A stretch of 64,000 bases of DNA, from positions 12,923,427 through 12,987,426 of the forward strand of contig OX388321.1 in assembly GCA_947579605.1 (NCBI GenBank), given 5' to 3'. The notes beneath the pieces are model-generated. The model searched no databases. It saw nothing but the letters and a program-made list of their open reading frames with translations, and was not told the DNA's origin. The translations under genes were made by a program, and so were the position numbers. This stretch comes from Athripsodes cinereus (Eukaryota; Arthropoda; Insecta; Trichoptera; Leptoceridae). Of the stretch, positions 50,701-59,743 are shown one piece after another. Positions within the stretch are counted from its first letter, which is position 1. Each line of letters starts with the position of its first letter.

Positions 50701-51424
50701 ATATTTTATTTATTTTGTAATGAAGTATATCTACGTATCTATTTAATGATAATAAATGCAATAAAGAAAAATATACTACTAACCTTGATATATTTCTCCA
50801 AATCGAAATGTTCCGCGTAATTTTTGAGATACCCCAGAAACTCTGCACTGTCCATGAATTCTTTGAATTCTTCAGGAATGGGGTAATCAGAGAATTGCAT
50901 AATCTTTTTTGGAAGATTTGTCCTAAAAAAAATCACAGAGTTATTTTCATTCATACGAGATGTGTTTTTGTTACAAACTGTTTGTAATCATAATGTAGGA
51001 AATAAAAAATAAAGTATATCACAAAGATTATGACGCTACATGCAATATTATGAAGATAAGTTACAAATGGTAATAGGAATTTTTGTTACGATTCTCAGAA
51101 TCGAGGAACTGACTATAAACAAATAAGCTACGAATGAAATAAGTACCTAATTAATTATCTTGCTTTTCAAAAGTTCAAATATTGTTTCAAAAATTTTTAT
51201 ATTTGTTAAAAATATTTGAACGAGTTTTACCTTAAATTTTGATACATGCTACTCATAACTGGAACATTATATTCATCTTTATCTGTCGTATCAGAGTAGA
51301 CCCACGTTCCTCCAATACTCCCTGTGGCCTCAAAGCCATCAATAGTAGCATCTGGAAAAGCCTCACTCAGGTGATGCAGGGTACATAACCCTGCCACTCC
51401 GCATCCAATTACAGCTACCCTCAT
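35784..51424 (-). CDS. flavin-containing monooxygenase 2 (FMO-2), 6 coding exons
   Basis: This paralogue of FMO-1 lies on the minus strand. Exons in coding order are 51424-51231, 50922-50784, 39031-38860, 37341-37069, 36656-36349 and 35990-35784. All borders are GT-AG and the frame is 430 codons. Motifs are the FAD loop GCGVAG (7-12), IGGTWVY, the FMO signature FEGGQKHSHTYR (167-178), the NADPH loop GAGPSA (192-197) and CTGYAYHCPFLDE. Exons 1-3 have exactly the same lengths as in FMO-1 (194, 139, 172). The fifth exon (308 nt) equals FMO-1 exons 5 plus 6 (164+144), so one intron differs. By hand count 42 of the first 65 residues agree with FMO-1. Intron 2 is about 11.8 kb because of nested LINEs. 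Six copies of a 20-bp repeat lie about 120 bp upstream of the ATG. Substrate unknown. Confidence 0.92.
38341..38410 (-). repeat. Penelope-like hammerhead-type motif, copy b
   Basis: On the minus strand the order is TCGC, CTGATGA, T, a stem GGA/TCC, GAA, the self-complementary TACTAGTA, A, GCGA, then TTAATAAAAGTC. The flanking TCGC and GCGA pair as helix I of a type-I hammerhead. It lies in FMO-2 intron 3. Position 15.1/16.1 is T-A where A-U is expected, so activity is doubtful. Confidence 0.45.
39441..39837 (-). repeat. LINE 3' tail without recognisable ORF
   Basis: The segment begins TTTATTTATTTATTTTGGTC on the plus strand, as expected for the reversed 3' end of a LINE with an (AATAAAT)n-type tail. 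It runs up to the second tail that starts LINE B. No protein block was found in it. Confidence 0.4.
40071..41103 (+). pseudogene. I-like LINE ORF2 endonuclease part, frameshifted
   Basis: The apurinic-type endonuclease domain shows LQWNCRSA, LACLSETW, GRGGSALLVRNS, ILGDLNAHSSSWG, then NQSAVDISI and SSDHFPIIIDI. The frame shifts near 40660, between INYLDH and the WIILDD block, and ends at a stop at 41101-41103. A third frame continues into the RT. At least two frameshifts therefore separate this part from the RT reading frame. Confidence 0.85.
41218..43767 (+). CDS. I-like LINE ORF2: reverse transcriptase-RNase H-zinc knuckle (849 codons)
   Basis: This is one open frame. The RT domain has SAPGPDSIPYSFF, SSYRPIALSCC, FGFRKGRSCIDSL, GLPQGSVLSPLLFNVY and the catalytic FQYADDFVLYSS. 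The post-RT thumb region includes KFLGMTLHRKLSW. RNase H follows with FYTDGSKLQDGKCGAAFY, FTAECLALKEAL, IFTESLSVVSHL, WIPSHMGISGNERVDDLAR. The C-terminal Cys/His block is CRLRIGHTVLASHL then CECG and DHVFFGCPLL. The third RNase H acidic site, usually TDS, reads TES, which may weaken cleavage. Absence of stops over 2.5 kb suggests a fairly recent insertion. The product would make cDNA at a nicked target. With the upstream frameshifts it cannot yield a complete ORF2 protein. Confidence 0.9.
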   Translation: MDSFIDQQAPPYVPIHQELEKRPEIQSQICCLTVPFSVDELSISINSTKDSAPGPDSIPYSFFRNFPKEFLLKLLNLYNQILKLGKIPDSWKKQEIVAILKPGKDSFLSSSYRPIALSCCFLKILERMIKYRVERFLESNDILPPWQFGFRKGRSCIDSLSILVTDVQIARTNKNDLIACFLDISSAYDSVILPILHDKLSSIGVPDLLCCLIFNIMCERCLIFESANGLVERRVYRGLPQGSVLSPLLFNVYTLDIRTSIHSSCNIFQYADDFVLYSSHNSMRLAVENLESSLRSINDWLEMHGLSLSPTKSQTVVFSNKHKSPGCQISCNNISIPMKEPVKFLGMTLHRKLSWNLHIENVISKCEKNINILRAVTRVWWGAHPSTLRTLYFALIRCHLEYGSFLMEPLPNYLSLKLDRLQYKCLRLILGAMKSSPVVALQVECVDMPPSLRREFLAFKFIIKRMSLDHILIDKLQLLLSHCLNEPYWRNRTYPLLCSSWEYTSQKWFLSYQTRPSNIAIPPAVKTSNIVESIGLDRSMSLLDPHIVNQLFLQIVHSRWPSYALFYTDGSKLQDGKCGAAFYTPNQNLEMKLCLPSAASFFTAECLALKEALKNIVGNSLPRAVIFTESLSVVSHLRSKNHTSSNNHLILDIKRFLWEANEKNLDIVISWIPSHMGISGNERVDDLARDACLNGLSPHDFILPVEDCINAAKIITLEKWNYIYNNSVTGSHYRSIQTNIPSRPWFLDAKLPKLDITLLCRLRIGHTVLASHLARINVVDSPDCECGEDSETADHVFFGCPLLPNQEFIFEIKKICSTFPISVHSLLSQNSPIINRILINHLKKYSKNI
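44207..47310 (-). pseudogene. LINE B ORF2 (endonuclease and RT), broken
   Basis: In coding order: the endonuclease start NVRGVKTKLNELRLSTPF, then DIVLLTETWL (about 47280-47180), GGGVLIAINKS, GCTYIPPNS, LVLVGDFNLPDCKW and RTLDLVFSS, to about 46357. A linker is at 46309. The RT begins TAGPDGIPNIF (45640 region) and a frameshift follows near 45500. RT then continues DFSKAFDKVSHDLL, HSGVPQISHLGPILFNMF and VLLFADDLKLY, then VRPLLEYNSVLWSP and ERVQRKFLRLVNYR, to 44207. The last part is clean over 370 codons. FADD and lack of RNase H fit Jockey/CR1-type LINEs. The Penelope-like insertion splits the middle. Confidence 0.85.
45857..46100 (+). mobile_element. Penelope-like palindromic insertion with hammerhead-type core
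   Basis: A perfect 92-bp inverted repeat (45855-45946 and 45963-46054) with a 16-bp spacer is followed by a unique tail (AATTTCCACCAAGTACCGTC). The insertion is flanked by the 13-bp direct repeat TCATTGTAAAAGA at 45844-45856 and 46101-46113. The right arm contains CTGATGA, then stem GAGAGC-GGAA-GCTCTT, GAAA, the self-complementary AGCCGGCT, and AATAAAA. That order matches type-I hammerheads reported in Penelope-like elements. An inverted, truncated terminal copy at the 5' end is also typical of that group. It interrupts LINE B ORF2. Confidence 0.65.
47256..47924 (-). CDS. LINE B ORF1 protein (222 codons)
   Basis: The N-terminal third is a leucine-rich coiled coil (NHDLLNKVDELTKK, then NTILKERICNLENKVNKLE). 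It is followed by an RRM-like segment (RRRNNIILCNIEESPYDRH, IKVILKNSNQS) and a basic C-terminal part (VYRDQTVIQRNHFIKLKEEL). This is the layout of LINE ORF1 nucleic-acid chaperones of the trimeric coiled-coil/RRM type. Its end overlaps the start of the ORF2 reading frame in a different frame, as in other two-ORF LINEs. No internal stop is present. Confidence 0.75.
   Translation of the reverse strand: MDIKNQLLMQNHDLLNKVDELTKKLGFIDELVAENTILKERICNLENKVNKLESRDTVCNIAEMDSFANEVEERSRRRNNIILCNIEESPYDRHEDIVRDDGNKVYNILKEADRTINRTDLKCFRLGKINQNKTRPIKVILKNSNQSGEIVKNRMKMSTGIKVYRDQTVIQRNHFIKLKEELNARIQNGEKNMTIKYIKGSPKIVNSDFSKNSVVTTRMSGA
48231..48302 (-). mobile_element. tRNA-like SINE head, family D-type, truncated
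   Basis: The minus strand reads TAGCCGAGTCGGTTGAGACG (box A region) through GTGAGTTCGATTCCCAGCG (box B). The block abuts the TTTATT tail of the neighbouring LINE and its 5' edge is cut, so it is a SINE head and not a tRNA gene. A possible body runs leftwards to about 48090. Confidence 0.55.
48303..49527 (-). pseudogene. LINE B, 5'-truncated copy 2
   Basis: The frame at 49495-48989 reads VRPLLEYNSVLWSPNYA, IERVQRKFLRLINFK and LLHKLINGAINSPDLLALIQ, closely matching the post-RT region of LINE B. A 3' UTR ends in the same GCGTGAGCCTTTTACATG and TTTATT-type tail. Similarity stops abruptly at about 49527, the 5' truncation point. It lies in FMO-2 intron 2. Confidence 0.85.
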
Positions 51425-51540
51425 TGTTTCAAATTAGAACAGCTGAAAAGAAGAATTACACAATTTCAACGGGAACTTTTACAACACATCCTGAATAACT
51501 ATTTTTTTATGGTATACGCATTGAAAGGTAGATCATGACA

Positions 51541-51660
51541 TGTATGTGTTCTAAGGGCAATGTATGTGTTCTAAGGGCAATGTATGTGTTCTAAGGGCAA
51601 TGTATGTGTTCTAAGGGCAATGTATGTGTTCTAAGGGCAATGTATGTGTTCTAAGGGCAA
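51541..51660. repeat. six exact copies of a 20-bp tandem repeat upstream of FMO-2
   Basis: The unit TGTATGTGTTCTAAGGGCAA is repeated six times without a single change. A partial copy appears at the right edge. It lies 117 bp upstream of the FMO-2 ATG and therefore in or near its promoter or 5' UTR. Exact identity suggests a recent expansion or high mutability. Confidence 0.9.
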
Positions 51661-52140
51661 TGAATTTAATAGCTTTCCTCAGTGTTGAAAATGACATAAT
51701 GCAAACAACATATAGATTATATTCCTAAAAATCAGATTGGAATGAAGAAAAATGTCCTACATCATAGTATGCATTTTTTTTCTTCTTATTCAATGCAAAA
51801 TACCGGATGTCCAGAGATTAATTTCATGTACAAGTTAAGTCAAAACTAGTTATATCAGCTCAATATGCGAGTAAATTATTAATTAATACGATAACTTGAT
51901 AATTAACAAATAGTGAAAAAATGCTATGCGTCAAATATGTTTTATGAAAATCTACAAATAATGTACATATTTCATGGGTACTTCCAATTTCATAGTGTCA
52001 ACCAATCATATAGAAAATTACCTAAAAATATACATGCTCATTACACTTATGTCGAAGGAAAAATGTTTGTTTTTTTAAGGCCAACCAAATACTGTAAATA
52101 GAACATTTAACTATTAAATAATATCATTTTTTTTTAATCA

Positions 52141-52253
52141 AACAAGATATATAGTTATTCCACTTTTGACTTTATCAATTTGCGACCCGGCTTTCAAGAG
52201 CTTCCGCTCTCATCATCATGCAAAAGTAAAGTGGAATAACAATTTATCTTGTT
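52141..52253 (-). mobile_element. Penelope-like foldback with hammerhead-type core, copy c
   Basis: Outer arms of 26 bp (52141-52166 and 52228-52253) are inverted with few mismatches. Between them, on the minus strand, are TTTGC, ATGATGA, T, the stem GAGAGC-GGAA-GCTCTT, GAAA, GCCGGGTC, and GCAAA. TTTGC and GCAAA pair as helix I. The downstream tail ACTTCCACTAAGAACCACAC resembles the tail of the 45857-46100 insertion, so they belong to one family. Confidence 0.6.
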
Positions 52254-52793
52254 TTATTAATAAAGCATTAATATGGACTTCCACTAAGAACCACACGTCG
52301 ATAAATTAAACTTAATTATACATCAATAAATTGGATTATATTGCAATTTGTTTGAAAAAGCTGGACTTTATTATTTTTTTATTATTCTCATTTGAATGAT
52401 TTATAGGTCAGAAGAAAAGCAATCTAAAGAAGATGTAAATTTGTATGCTATGGAATTATTAAAGCTATCATTGTTAATTTACATAATGATAAGAGTATTG
52501 TTATAACAAGTCTAGAAAATAATATTATCAGCTACTTATATACCTGAAAATATTTTGCATGTATTTGCAATTGAATTAATTCATGAACCTGAACTCATTA
52601 ATTTGCTGTTTCATATATCTAGAAGCTTAAATTTGTGATTTTTTAATATTCATCAAATGCAGTTACTTCGCCGTCTACCCCACTTTAGGGAAATGCCGTG
52701 GTTGTATCAATTGATAGAATAAGAATCCATAAAAAATTTAAATAAGAAATTTAAAAAAAAGTTTTCTTCTACTATTATACACCTATGTTTACT

Positions 52794-52928
52794 GTCTAGA
52801 GAGACGTCTTTCTTCTTATAAGGACATCCAATATCCAGGACATTATAAGGACAATGATTCAATATCCAAGAAATTAAAAGGACAATGATTGACAATGTCC
52901 TTATAAGAAGAAAGACGTCTCTCTCGAC
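52794..52928. mobile_element. MITE family M, copy 2
   Basis: Inverted arms 52794-52827 and 52895-52928 contain AGAGACGTCTTTCTTCTTAT then AAGGACAT and its complement. The core AGAGACGTCTTTC is shared with the 27073 element. The interior repeats GGACAATGATT-like segments. Confidence 0.65.
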
Positions 52929-53162
52929 AATAAAACATATAAATTGTAAAAGATAATATTTGTTTTCTAATTTCGTGGTTATCTTGAGATTTATCAGTGG
53001 TATTTTATATTGTAATTTGCCACGCGTAATGTATGTATGTATTTGTATAGTCTTATGAACCTACTTAATTTAATATGTACCTACTGTGAAAATCAGATAT
53101 GACTCCTTCGATTTCGGGTGGCTTGACATAATTAGACGAAGAAAAATATTTATTATGATATA

Positions 53163-55009
53163 ACATTGCACAACTCATGTACAACGCACATAGCACAAAG
53201 TTGTAATGATAAAGAGAATAACAATAATAATAACAAATATGTATATTATGTAAATAGATTAATGTCTAGCATGATAATATGTGGTTGTACACACTTAATG
53301 TATAAAAATATAATATTATATAGATATGAAACAAATCACCAAAAAAAATCACTTTGTTTCTAACTGGCTTAGTAAAATAAATATTCATATTTATTGTAAA
53401 AAAATATTTTATTTTTTTGAAATTCAAACATAACACAAAAATTCATAAACAAATAACAAACCTTGTTTAAAATAATAACCAATGAAAAATATTATGTCTT
53501 GTAGGTATATCACAGCACAAAACCACAAAACTCAAAACCAAATAACATCAACAAACAAAAATCTTTAAACAATATATATTATGCACTTGTTATAAATGTA
53601 TAACTTCTAATATTTATTTGATAGAAAACACTTTACTAAACAATACCACCTTCCCTGAGATGTGTCTAAATAATGAATGACTTGAAACGAAATCTGCAAG
53701 TTATATTTAAATCAAAACAAAATTATGTGTATAAAATTCTTCTCGCATGCTAGTAGAGAGACTGTATGTAGGTAGGTACCTACTAAAGCGTGTGTCATCG
53801 TCGGGGATTCCATACGCACGTGAGAAGTCAATCGTAAATACATACGAGAATCGTACCTACGTGTATAATATTGATTATACACTATCATTATTTGCTATCA
53901 AACTATAGTGTATAACATTCATGATAGTACAATAATATATAGTATGTAAGTACATATATTTTGATTGTACATACGTAATTTTATACATAGTTAATCTTAT
54001 TTTTCAGCGTACTAAGTATGTGCGGTTGAAAAACGTTGGTCTTATAATAATTTAGTAGAAGAATCTCATAATTAGTATGAAAGTAGGCAAAGTTAATACT
54101 AAAGTATGGGAAAAGCATGTTAAAATGACACAACCCCCTTTTAATCTATATATTTGCATATTAACATTTCCATATTTAGTATTTTCTCTACTGTTATTTT
54201 TAAACTTCTAGGGGGACAGTCCCTCCATGCAATAAAATAACTTCACAATTAATTTTATCTATTCAACAACATATGAATATAGGTATGTGTTTTTAGTAGG
54301 TAGGTATGTCTTACTTTGTTTTCCAGTCAAATTAATATAATTAAGTACCTAAACGTAGAAAAGATAATTAATGAAAATTTAATTATGTGACAATATGATT
54401 AATAGATATCAATTAGAAACAATTAGAGCAACTAAAAAAAACAGAAGAATTATATCGAGCTAATTCGATTAGAATGAGTTATTTATAAATGTTGTTACAA
54501 CAAGTACTCTATAAATTATTATAATAATGTAATTCATAATTATTTGTTGTGTTCAGAGTGTAGACTCAAATATTTTTTTTTTAAATAAATGAGATATGTA
54601 ATAATAAAAATAAATTATTGCACAATATAGAACAAAGCAATTACAAAGTTAATTAATAATATGATGCAAATAAATTATACTGTGCAATGAGCAAGTTTAT
54701 CGCTTATCTTCCATTTTCATTTGAAACCTGAACATATAGCCTGAATTTATGCAAATAGTTTTTACCCGTGAATTCTTCAAATAATACTCGAAGACTTGCA
54801 TTATTTTGAAGTTTTAGAGTTCCAGTAAAATGAAGTTTAAATAGGTACGTAAACTTCATTTTTTAGAAATTCTATAAAGATTATTGTATGTTGCCCATTT
54901 TTTTAAATAAATAAATTTAAAAAAATAAAAAAAAGATCCACCCTGAATATTTTGTCTTTAAAGAAATGGAGAGAATATCCCTATATTTATTAAATGCAGT
55001 GATAAAACA
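53163..55009. other. intergenic with weak LINE-tail similarity
   Basis: At 53163-53240, AGTTGTAATGATAAAGAG then AATAACAATAATAATAAC resembles the LINE tail at 61120-61160, perhaps a diverged copy. The remainder is AT-rich and I saw no gene, RNA or further repeat in it. Confidence 0.3.
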
Positions 55010-55375
55010 GTTATACAGATGATACAGTCAGTTTTTATATAATAACTAGCTAACCTGGCAAAAGTTGTTTTGCCATATACATTATACATATCTCGACCGG
55101 AGTTGAAAATGATTGATGATGATGATGATGATTTTATTTTATTTTTGACGCCGTTTAACAGTCCCTAGACCATCTCAAGGGCGCCAGTGAAGTGTTCAGT
55201 TTTTAATCTGAATTACTTATATCGCTATTAACAAAAAGGGGTTGATGGTAGAAGGGTGAAAATTTAGGGCTGTATGTATTTTTTAATGCCTCACCATAAA
55301 AAAATATTTTTTTTGTCCAAATAATAAAAAAAAAAAATAGGCACAAACACCATAACACGAGAATTTTATATATTA
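55010..55375. repeat. candidate dispersed element with AT-rich ends
   Basis: The segment runs from TAACCTGGCAAAAGTTG through TTTAGGGCTGTATGTATTTT to GAGAATTTTATATATTAGAT. These blocks look like a repeat type common in insect genomes (recalled, not checked). The part at about 55110-55200, with GATGATGATG and a CAAGGGCGCCAG block, looks like a separate insertion. Confidence 0.35.
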
Positions 55376-55439
55376 GATTTTTGATTTATCTAACACCATT
55401 CTGTAGTTTTGACATAAATGACAGACGTGCTAAATTATA

Positions 55440-55505
55440 CTAATCGTATTAAAATTACTTATGTTCCGACTACTTCTAAGGTCATTGTCAAACAATGATT
55501 AAGGT
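55440..55505 (-). repeat. Penelope-like terminal motif, second type
   Basis: The minus strand reads TTTGACAATGACC then TTAGAAGTAGTCGGAAC. It corresponds to TTTGACAATGACTTC and ATAAGTCGAAACC in P450 intron 4 (21560-21620). It is short and diverged. Confidence 0.3.
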
Positions 55506-55878
55506 CGTGTAATGTCAAAAGTTTCATTGTCATAATTTATGTAATTACTAAACACTTAAACGTTTGATTTTGTTGTAATATAAATTGATGATAGCCTTGC
55601 GGAATAATTTTGAGACGACATTTTCCTCCAAAACTTGAGGAGCTGCTGATCTCATAGTGTTATAATGAATAGGTTTAGGTTTTCCTCTCTGTGTCACAAA
55701 AGATAAAACATTCTGGATGAGGACGAGTGGCATATGGCACTTGTCTAATGCCTTCTAGGAGTTTCACAAAAACTATCGCCTATTGCAGAACGCTCAAATC
55801 ATACTTTTTTTACAGAAAAAAGTGGAAAATTTTGTAAACTACCTACTCTATTTTCAATTTAAGAACCCATTAGTAAAT

Positions 55879-58800
55879 GAGTAGTGTAATATCAAAGGCG
55901 GACATCTGTCGTTTTTGATATTCTGAGTAAAATGCATTTTTTTGTTGTGCAGAGACTTTTTGTTCAATAAGCGTGTTTTTATTTGCCTAACATAGTTTGA
56001 ATACTCACAAATAGGGCTGTGGACTCACCTACTTCAAAATAGTGTAGATCACGAGCAAAAATAAGCTTTAAAAAACAGATGTCCGTGTTTTGAAGCAAAA
56101 CTTCACAAATGTCCACATTTGACACAAACACTATGGCAGGTGTCCGCTTTTGATGGAAAGACCGCCAGTATTGACCAGGGGCGGCCCCAAACAAAAAAAG
56201 GAAATGAATAAAAGTGCGAAACAGTTTAGCTGTTTATATTTTAATGGCGAAACAGAACAATAAAAAAGGAGAAACAAAAGTTTAACCAAATTACAAATTC
56301 TTGCATTTTTACTAGTAATAGGTATTTGGTATACTTTGGATAAAAAATATATTTTCTAGGTACCTACATGAATATATAATTAAAAATAATTAGGTACTTA
56401 GTGGCCCTGCTAACTATTATACAGTCCGATTTTATACAGGTATCAAAACGTCTTCCTCATTTAACTCCTCCTGCATTTCAAAACATTCACATACTTCCTC
56501 AAGAGATTCCACATTGCTAGATGTTTTGTCTAATAAGTTCGCATACCACTGTAGTGCCGGGATAGTTCTCCAATCTTTTCCAAAATGTTTTTCCACCAAA
56601 TTTCCAACATCTTTGAGTTTTTCGGCCTGAACTGGTACGCCAATTGGTATATTTGGAGGATTTATTTCTATGGCTGTGAATGCCCCTTTCAAAATTAGTC
56701 GTTCCTTTGCTGTATCTGTATTATACGCTAATTCTCCTCTAATGACTATTTTGCCATGTTTTGTTTTTCTTAAGACTACTCGTTTACATTGAGAAATCTT
56801 AAAATGTAATTGACTAGCTGTTTTTACAAATTGTTTGGCTTGAGCCTTCCAGTCCAGCGGTTTCCAATCTCGATCGATCAGCTTAACTTGTCCATATCTC
56901 TCAAATATTTTATGATATTCCTCTTTATTAATTATGCTCTGCTTTTTCTTGATGTCTCTTTCGATCAAACCAAATACTCTATCTGATGGAAGGAAAGAGT
57001 GACCAGTAACTGGAAAGATCAGTGACAATGTCATAATGTCTCGTGGTGCGCAAGTGGCCAGCCATTTCAAGCACATAGTTAACATATTAACATTTTTGTT
57101 TTGTCCAGCGCAACCATCAGCCACTAAACGCACAGAGTTACAGCCAGAAAGATCAATACTATTCAATTCATTAAACACAATTGAAGCTACTTCATTCGAT
57201 GATTTTTTTGCTTCATCTTCTGTCCATGAATAAATGGACACATTATCCGGTTTCAACGAGTCTGTAGAAACCCCTTTTACAACTGATAAGTTGTAACAGT
57301 GTAACTGCCTCGAATAATATGCAATTTGATCACTCACCTTTGGAAGATTTAAGTTTTTCTGGCAGTCAAATGACATAACTGCACACCCTGAAGGCTTTTC
57401 CCGTAAATGATTGAAAAATGCCTGTGCCTGTTTTTTATGAAACAACAGCTTCAATTTTAATTCGTCTTTTTCATCGTCGTTCTTTGCTATCGAAATTCTG
57501 CTTCCCATCTCGATACACGTGCTACACTCATCGACCGTGGGAGCAGAGAAACTGATGTTGAATTTCCTGCAGAATACTTTTCTAAAAAAACTTTCAGTTA
57601 CCTTTTCTTCATCCTGTTTATCGTTGTTATACATTTTCCATAATTTACGTATGCTTAATTCAGACGGCAGATAAACTCTGGAACTCCTTTCTCTTGAATA
57701 ATGCGACTCACATGCTTTCAAACTGCATATAAAACTTTCGACATTATTTCTTTTGGTGCCAAACATTTTTATTTTGTGGTCACCGCCTCTAGTCTCTACA
57801 GGAACTTGGCACGCGCTTTTCTTAAATTTTTTGAATACTCCTATAATTCTGTGCTTAGTGATGGGAGCCAAAGCATTTAAAAAAGTACTTCTACAAACTT
57901 TGAGATGAATTGCAGCACTGTTTAAAATAGTGTACTGGAATGTTGTGGATTTTTCCTTTACCGCATTTTTCTTTTTTCTTTTTGGATTGGGAGGTTCCGC
58001 ACGGCAGAACTTAAGGATGAATGCATCTTGTTTGCTCTTTTCGGGAATAGCGTAGAAGGCTGCATGGAATTTATCAATGTCATCCATTGTTAATAAGGCA
58101 CATTGAAAGCCTACTCTGTGCCCACATATCGGATACTTGGGAAGACCTTTTGCAGAATACCTGAAAAAAAAAACATTTGTAACAGTTGTTTTCATTTTCT
58201 GGCCACAGCGTAAGGCAAGCAAAATAATAAAAATAAAATTTTCGTAATATGAAAATTATTAGGCATGTGACTCATTGGCCCTACAAGATGGAGCCGCCTC
58301 TGGACGTGTTGTAAGTACTACCACACAAAATCGCATACTAAAGTTTGAATGAACATTACACTAATAAATCCCCAAATGCACTGCTTTAAAATAATATTAA
58401 ATGCTTTGTTATGTAGTTATATTACATTTAAGGCATAAAAATCTTAACCATAAGCATAATTCTTTGTATAACAAGCAAAAAAGTGAATATTCATATTCTT
58501 ACCGTTCCTTTTTGGCAATATTCCTTTTCCACTTCTCAGGCTGAGATTTTCTCTTCCTGGCACTTTCTGGATTCACCGGTGTGATGTTTTGCTCCATATT
58601 TTACACTTACAATAGCAGAACAGCAATAGTTTTAATCAAATTATTTAATAATTTCAAGACAAATGCGCGTTCGTTGTGAATCCTCCGACAATTTTGACAA
58701 TATGCGGCCATGACAGATCTCTGTGGTCACGTGATTCAAATGCACCGCTGTCATTGGTCCGCGTCATCATTATTACAGTTGTCCGCATTTTGATGTAAGA

Positions 58801-58986
58801 CTAATGGGTAGGTGTCCGGAATTGAAACAAACATCAAATTTTAGTTCTAAATTACACCAACTTCTGGCCGTTTTTTACACAAACAAATTCGACCATTGAA
58901 AAGAACAGACAAAATCCTATAAGAATCCATTCCTAACTCATTTTCTATGACGCTGACAGATGTCCGCCTTTGATCTTACACTACTC
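55879..58986. mobile_element. apparently intact TIR DNA transposon, 3108 bp, one gene
   Basis: Terminal inverted repeats of 32 bp with one mismatch (55879-55910 and 58955-58986) begin GAGTAGTGTAA and contain TCAAAGGCGGACATCTGTC. A 4-bp direct repeat, AAAT, flanks both ends (55875-55878 and 58987-58990). Near both ends the motif TGTCCGC-TTTGA recurs: left at about 56080, 56107 and 56141; right at about 58785 and 58811, besides the TIRs themselves. These are candidate transposase-binding sites. The single gene inside encodes a DDE-like protein. The superfamily was not determined. A 4-bp duplication would be compatible with Sola-type elements, which is a suggestion only. Confidence 0.88.
56432..58597 (-). 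CDS. DDE-like transposase (DUF7869-type), 2 exons, 607 residues
   Basis: Exon 1 is 58597-58503 and exon 2 is 58160-56432, joined by a GT-AG intron that completes an Arg codon. The start is in a short exon encoding a basic N-terminus with EKWKRNIAKKERY, and GLPKYPICGHRVGFQCALL follows. The middle has CSTCIEM. Three acidic sites sit in blocks expected for an RNase H-fold nuclease: VMSFDCQKNL (D297), VRLVADGCAGQNKN (D380), and VTGHSFLPSDRVFGLIERD (H419, D425, E432). I recognise this arrangement from arthropod proteins annotated with DUF7869; the name is from memory and was not searched. It lies alone between the terminal inverted repeats. No stops or frameshifts are seen, so the element may be autonomous. 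Expected role: binding the element ends and cutting and pasting the DNA in the nucleus. Confidence 0.82.
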
Positions 58987-59743
58987 AAATATCATCATGT
59001 GAAATGAAGATAATTCAAACATATGATTTTTAGAAAATAATTAATAAATAGGCAAATAAGATTCCCATAAAAAACAATCAAATAGTGAAAAAAAAATTAT
59101 GGATTTGATATTTAAATGAATATGTTTTTTTTTTTTAATTTAATTGATGGATTTGATATTTAAATGAATATGTTCTTTTTTGCAAAAAAAACGGTTTTGC
59201 GCAGAATAGAATAATTCGACACAGAACTAAATTAATAATATTTAGAATGATGAGTAATCTCAAAATACCAAGATTTGCGATCTCCCCCAAATTCCAGCTC
59301 ATTAAAATTAATCACTTTAATGGTGTCATGTAATTATTATAAAAATAATGTGTCCACTGGTTGCCAACCTCTGCAATTTTCGCGGATGTACGTCCGCGAA
59401 TGAGACTTGGAGAATTAGTATCGCAAACATGAAGCCAATAATAAACCATGGATACGCCATTTTTTCATTCCCGTACAAAAGCATACAAAAGTATTAATTT
59501 ATGTTATTGGTCTTTTCTTAATAAATGTATTTTTATTTTCCATAATATTCCACAATGTTCAGTTGTAGACAAAAATAATAAGTAGGTACGTAAGTATGCG
59601 CAGAGATCTGACCTAGAAATCTATGAAGTGACTTAAGCCAAAGATGCTCTTAAATTTTACATATTTATTTATTTTGTGTTATGAATTTTTTGACACAATT
59701 GGATGTCGGGAACTGGATTTTTAACTTACTAGAAGTGTAGATG

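Noticed and set aside
51541..51660. CRISPR-like array
   Set aside because: Six identical abutting 20-bp units without spacers are a minisatellite.
55548..55733. Small minus-strand frame as an extra exon of the transposase
   Set aside because: It lies outside the terminal inverted repeat at 55879 and the transposase frame already ends at 56432.
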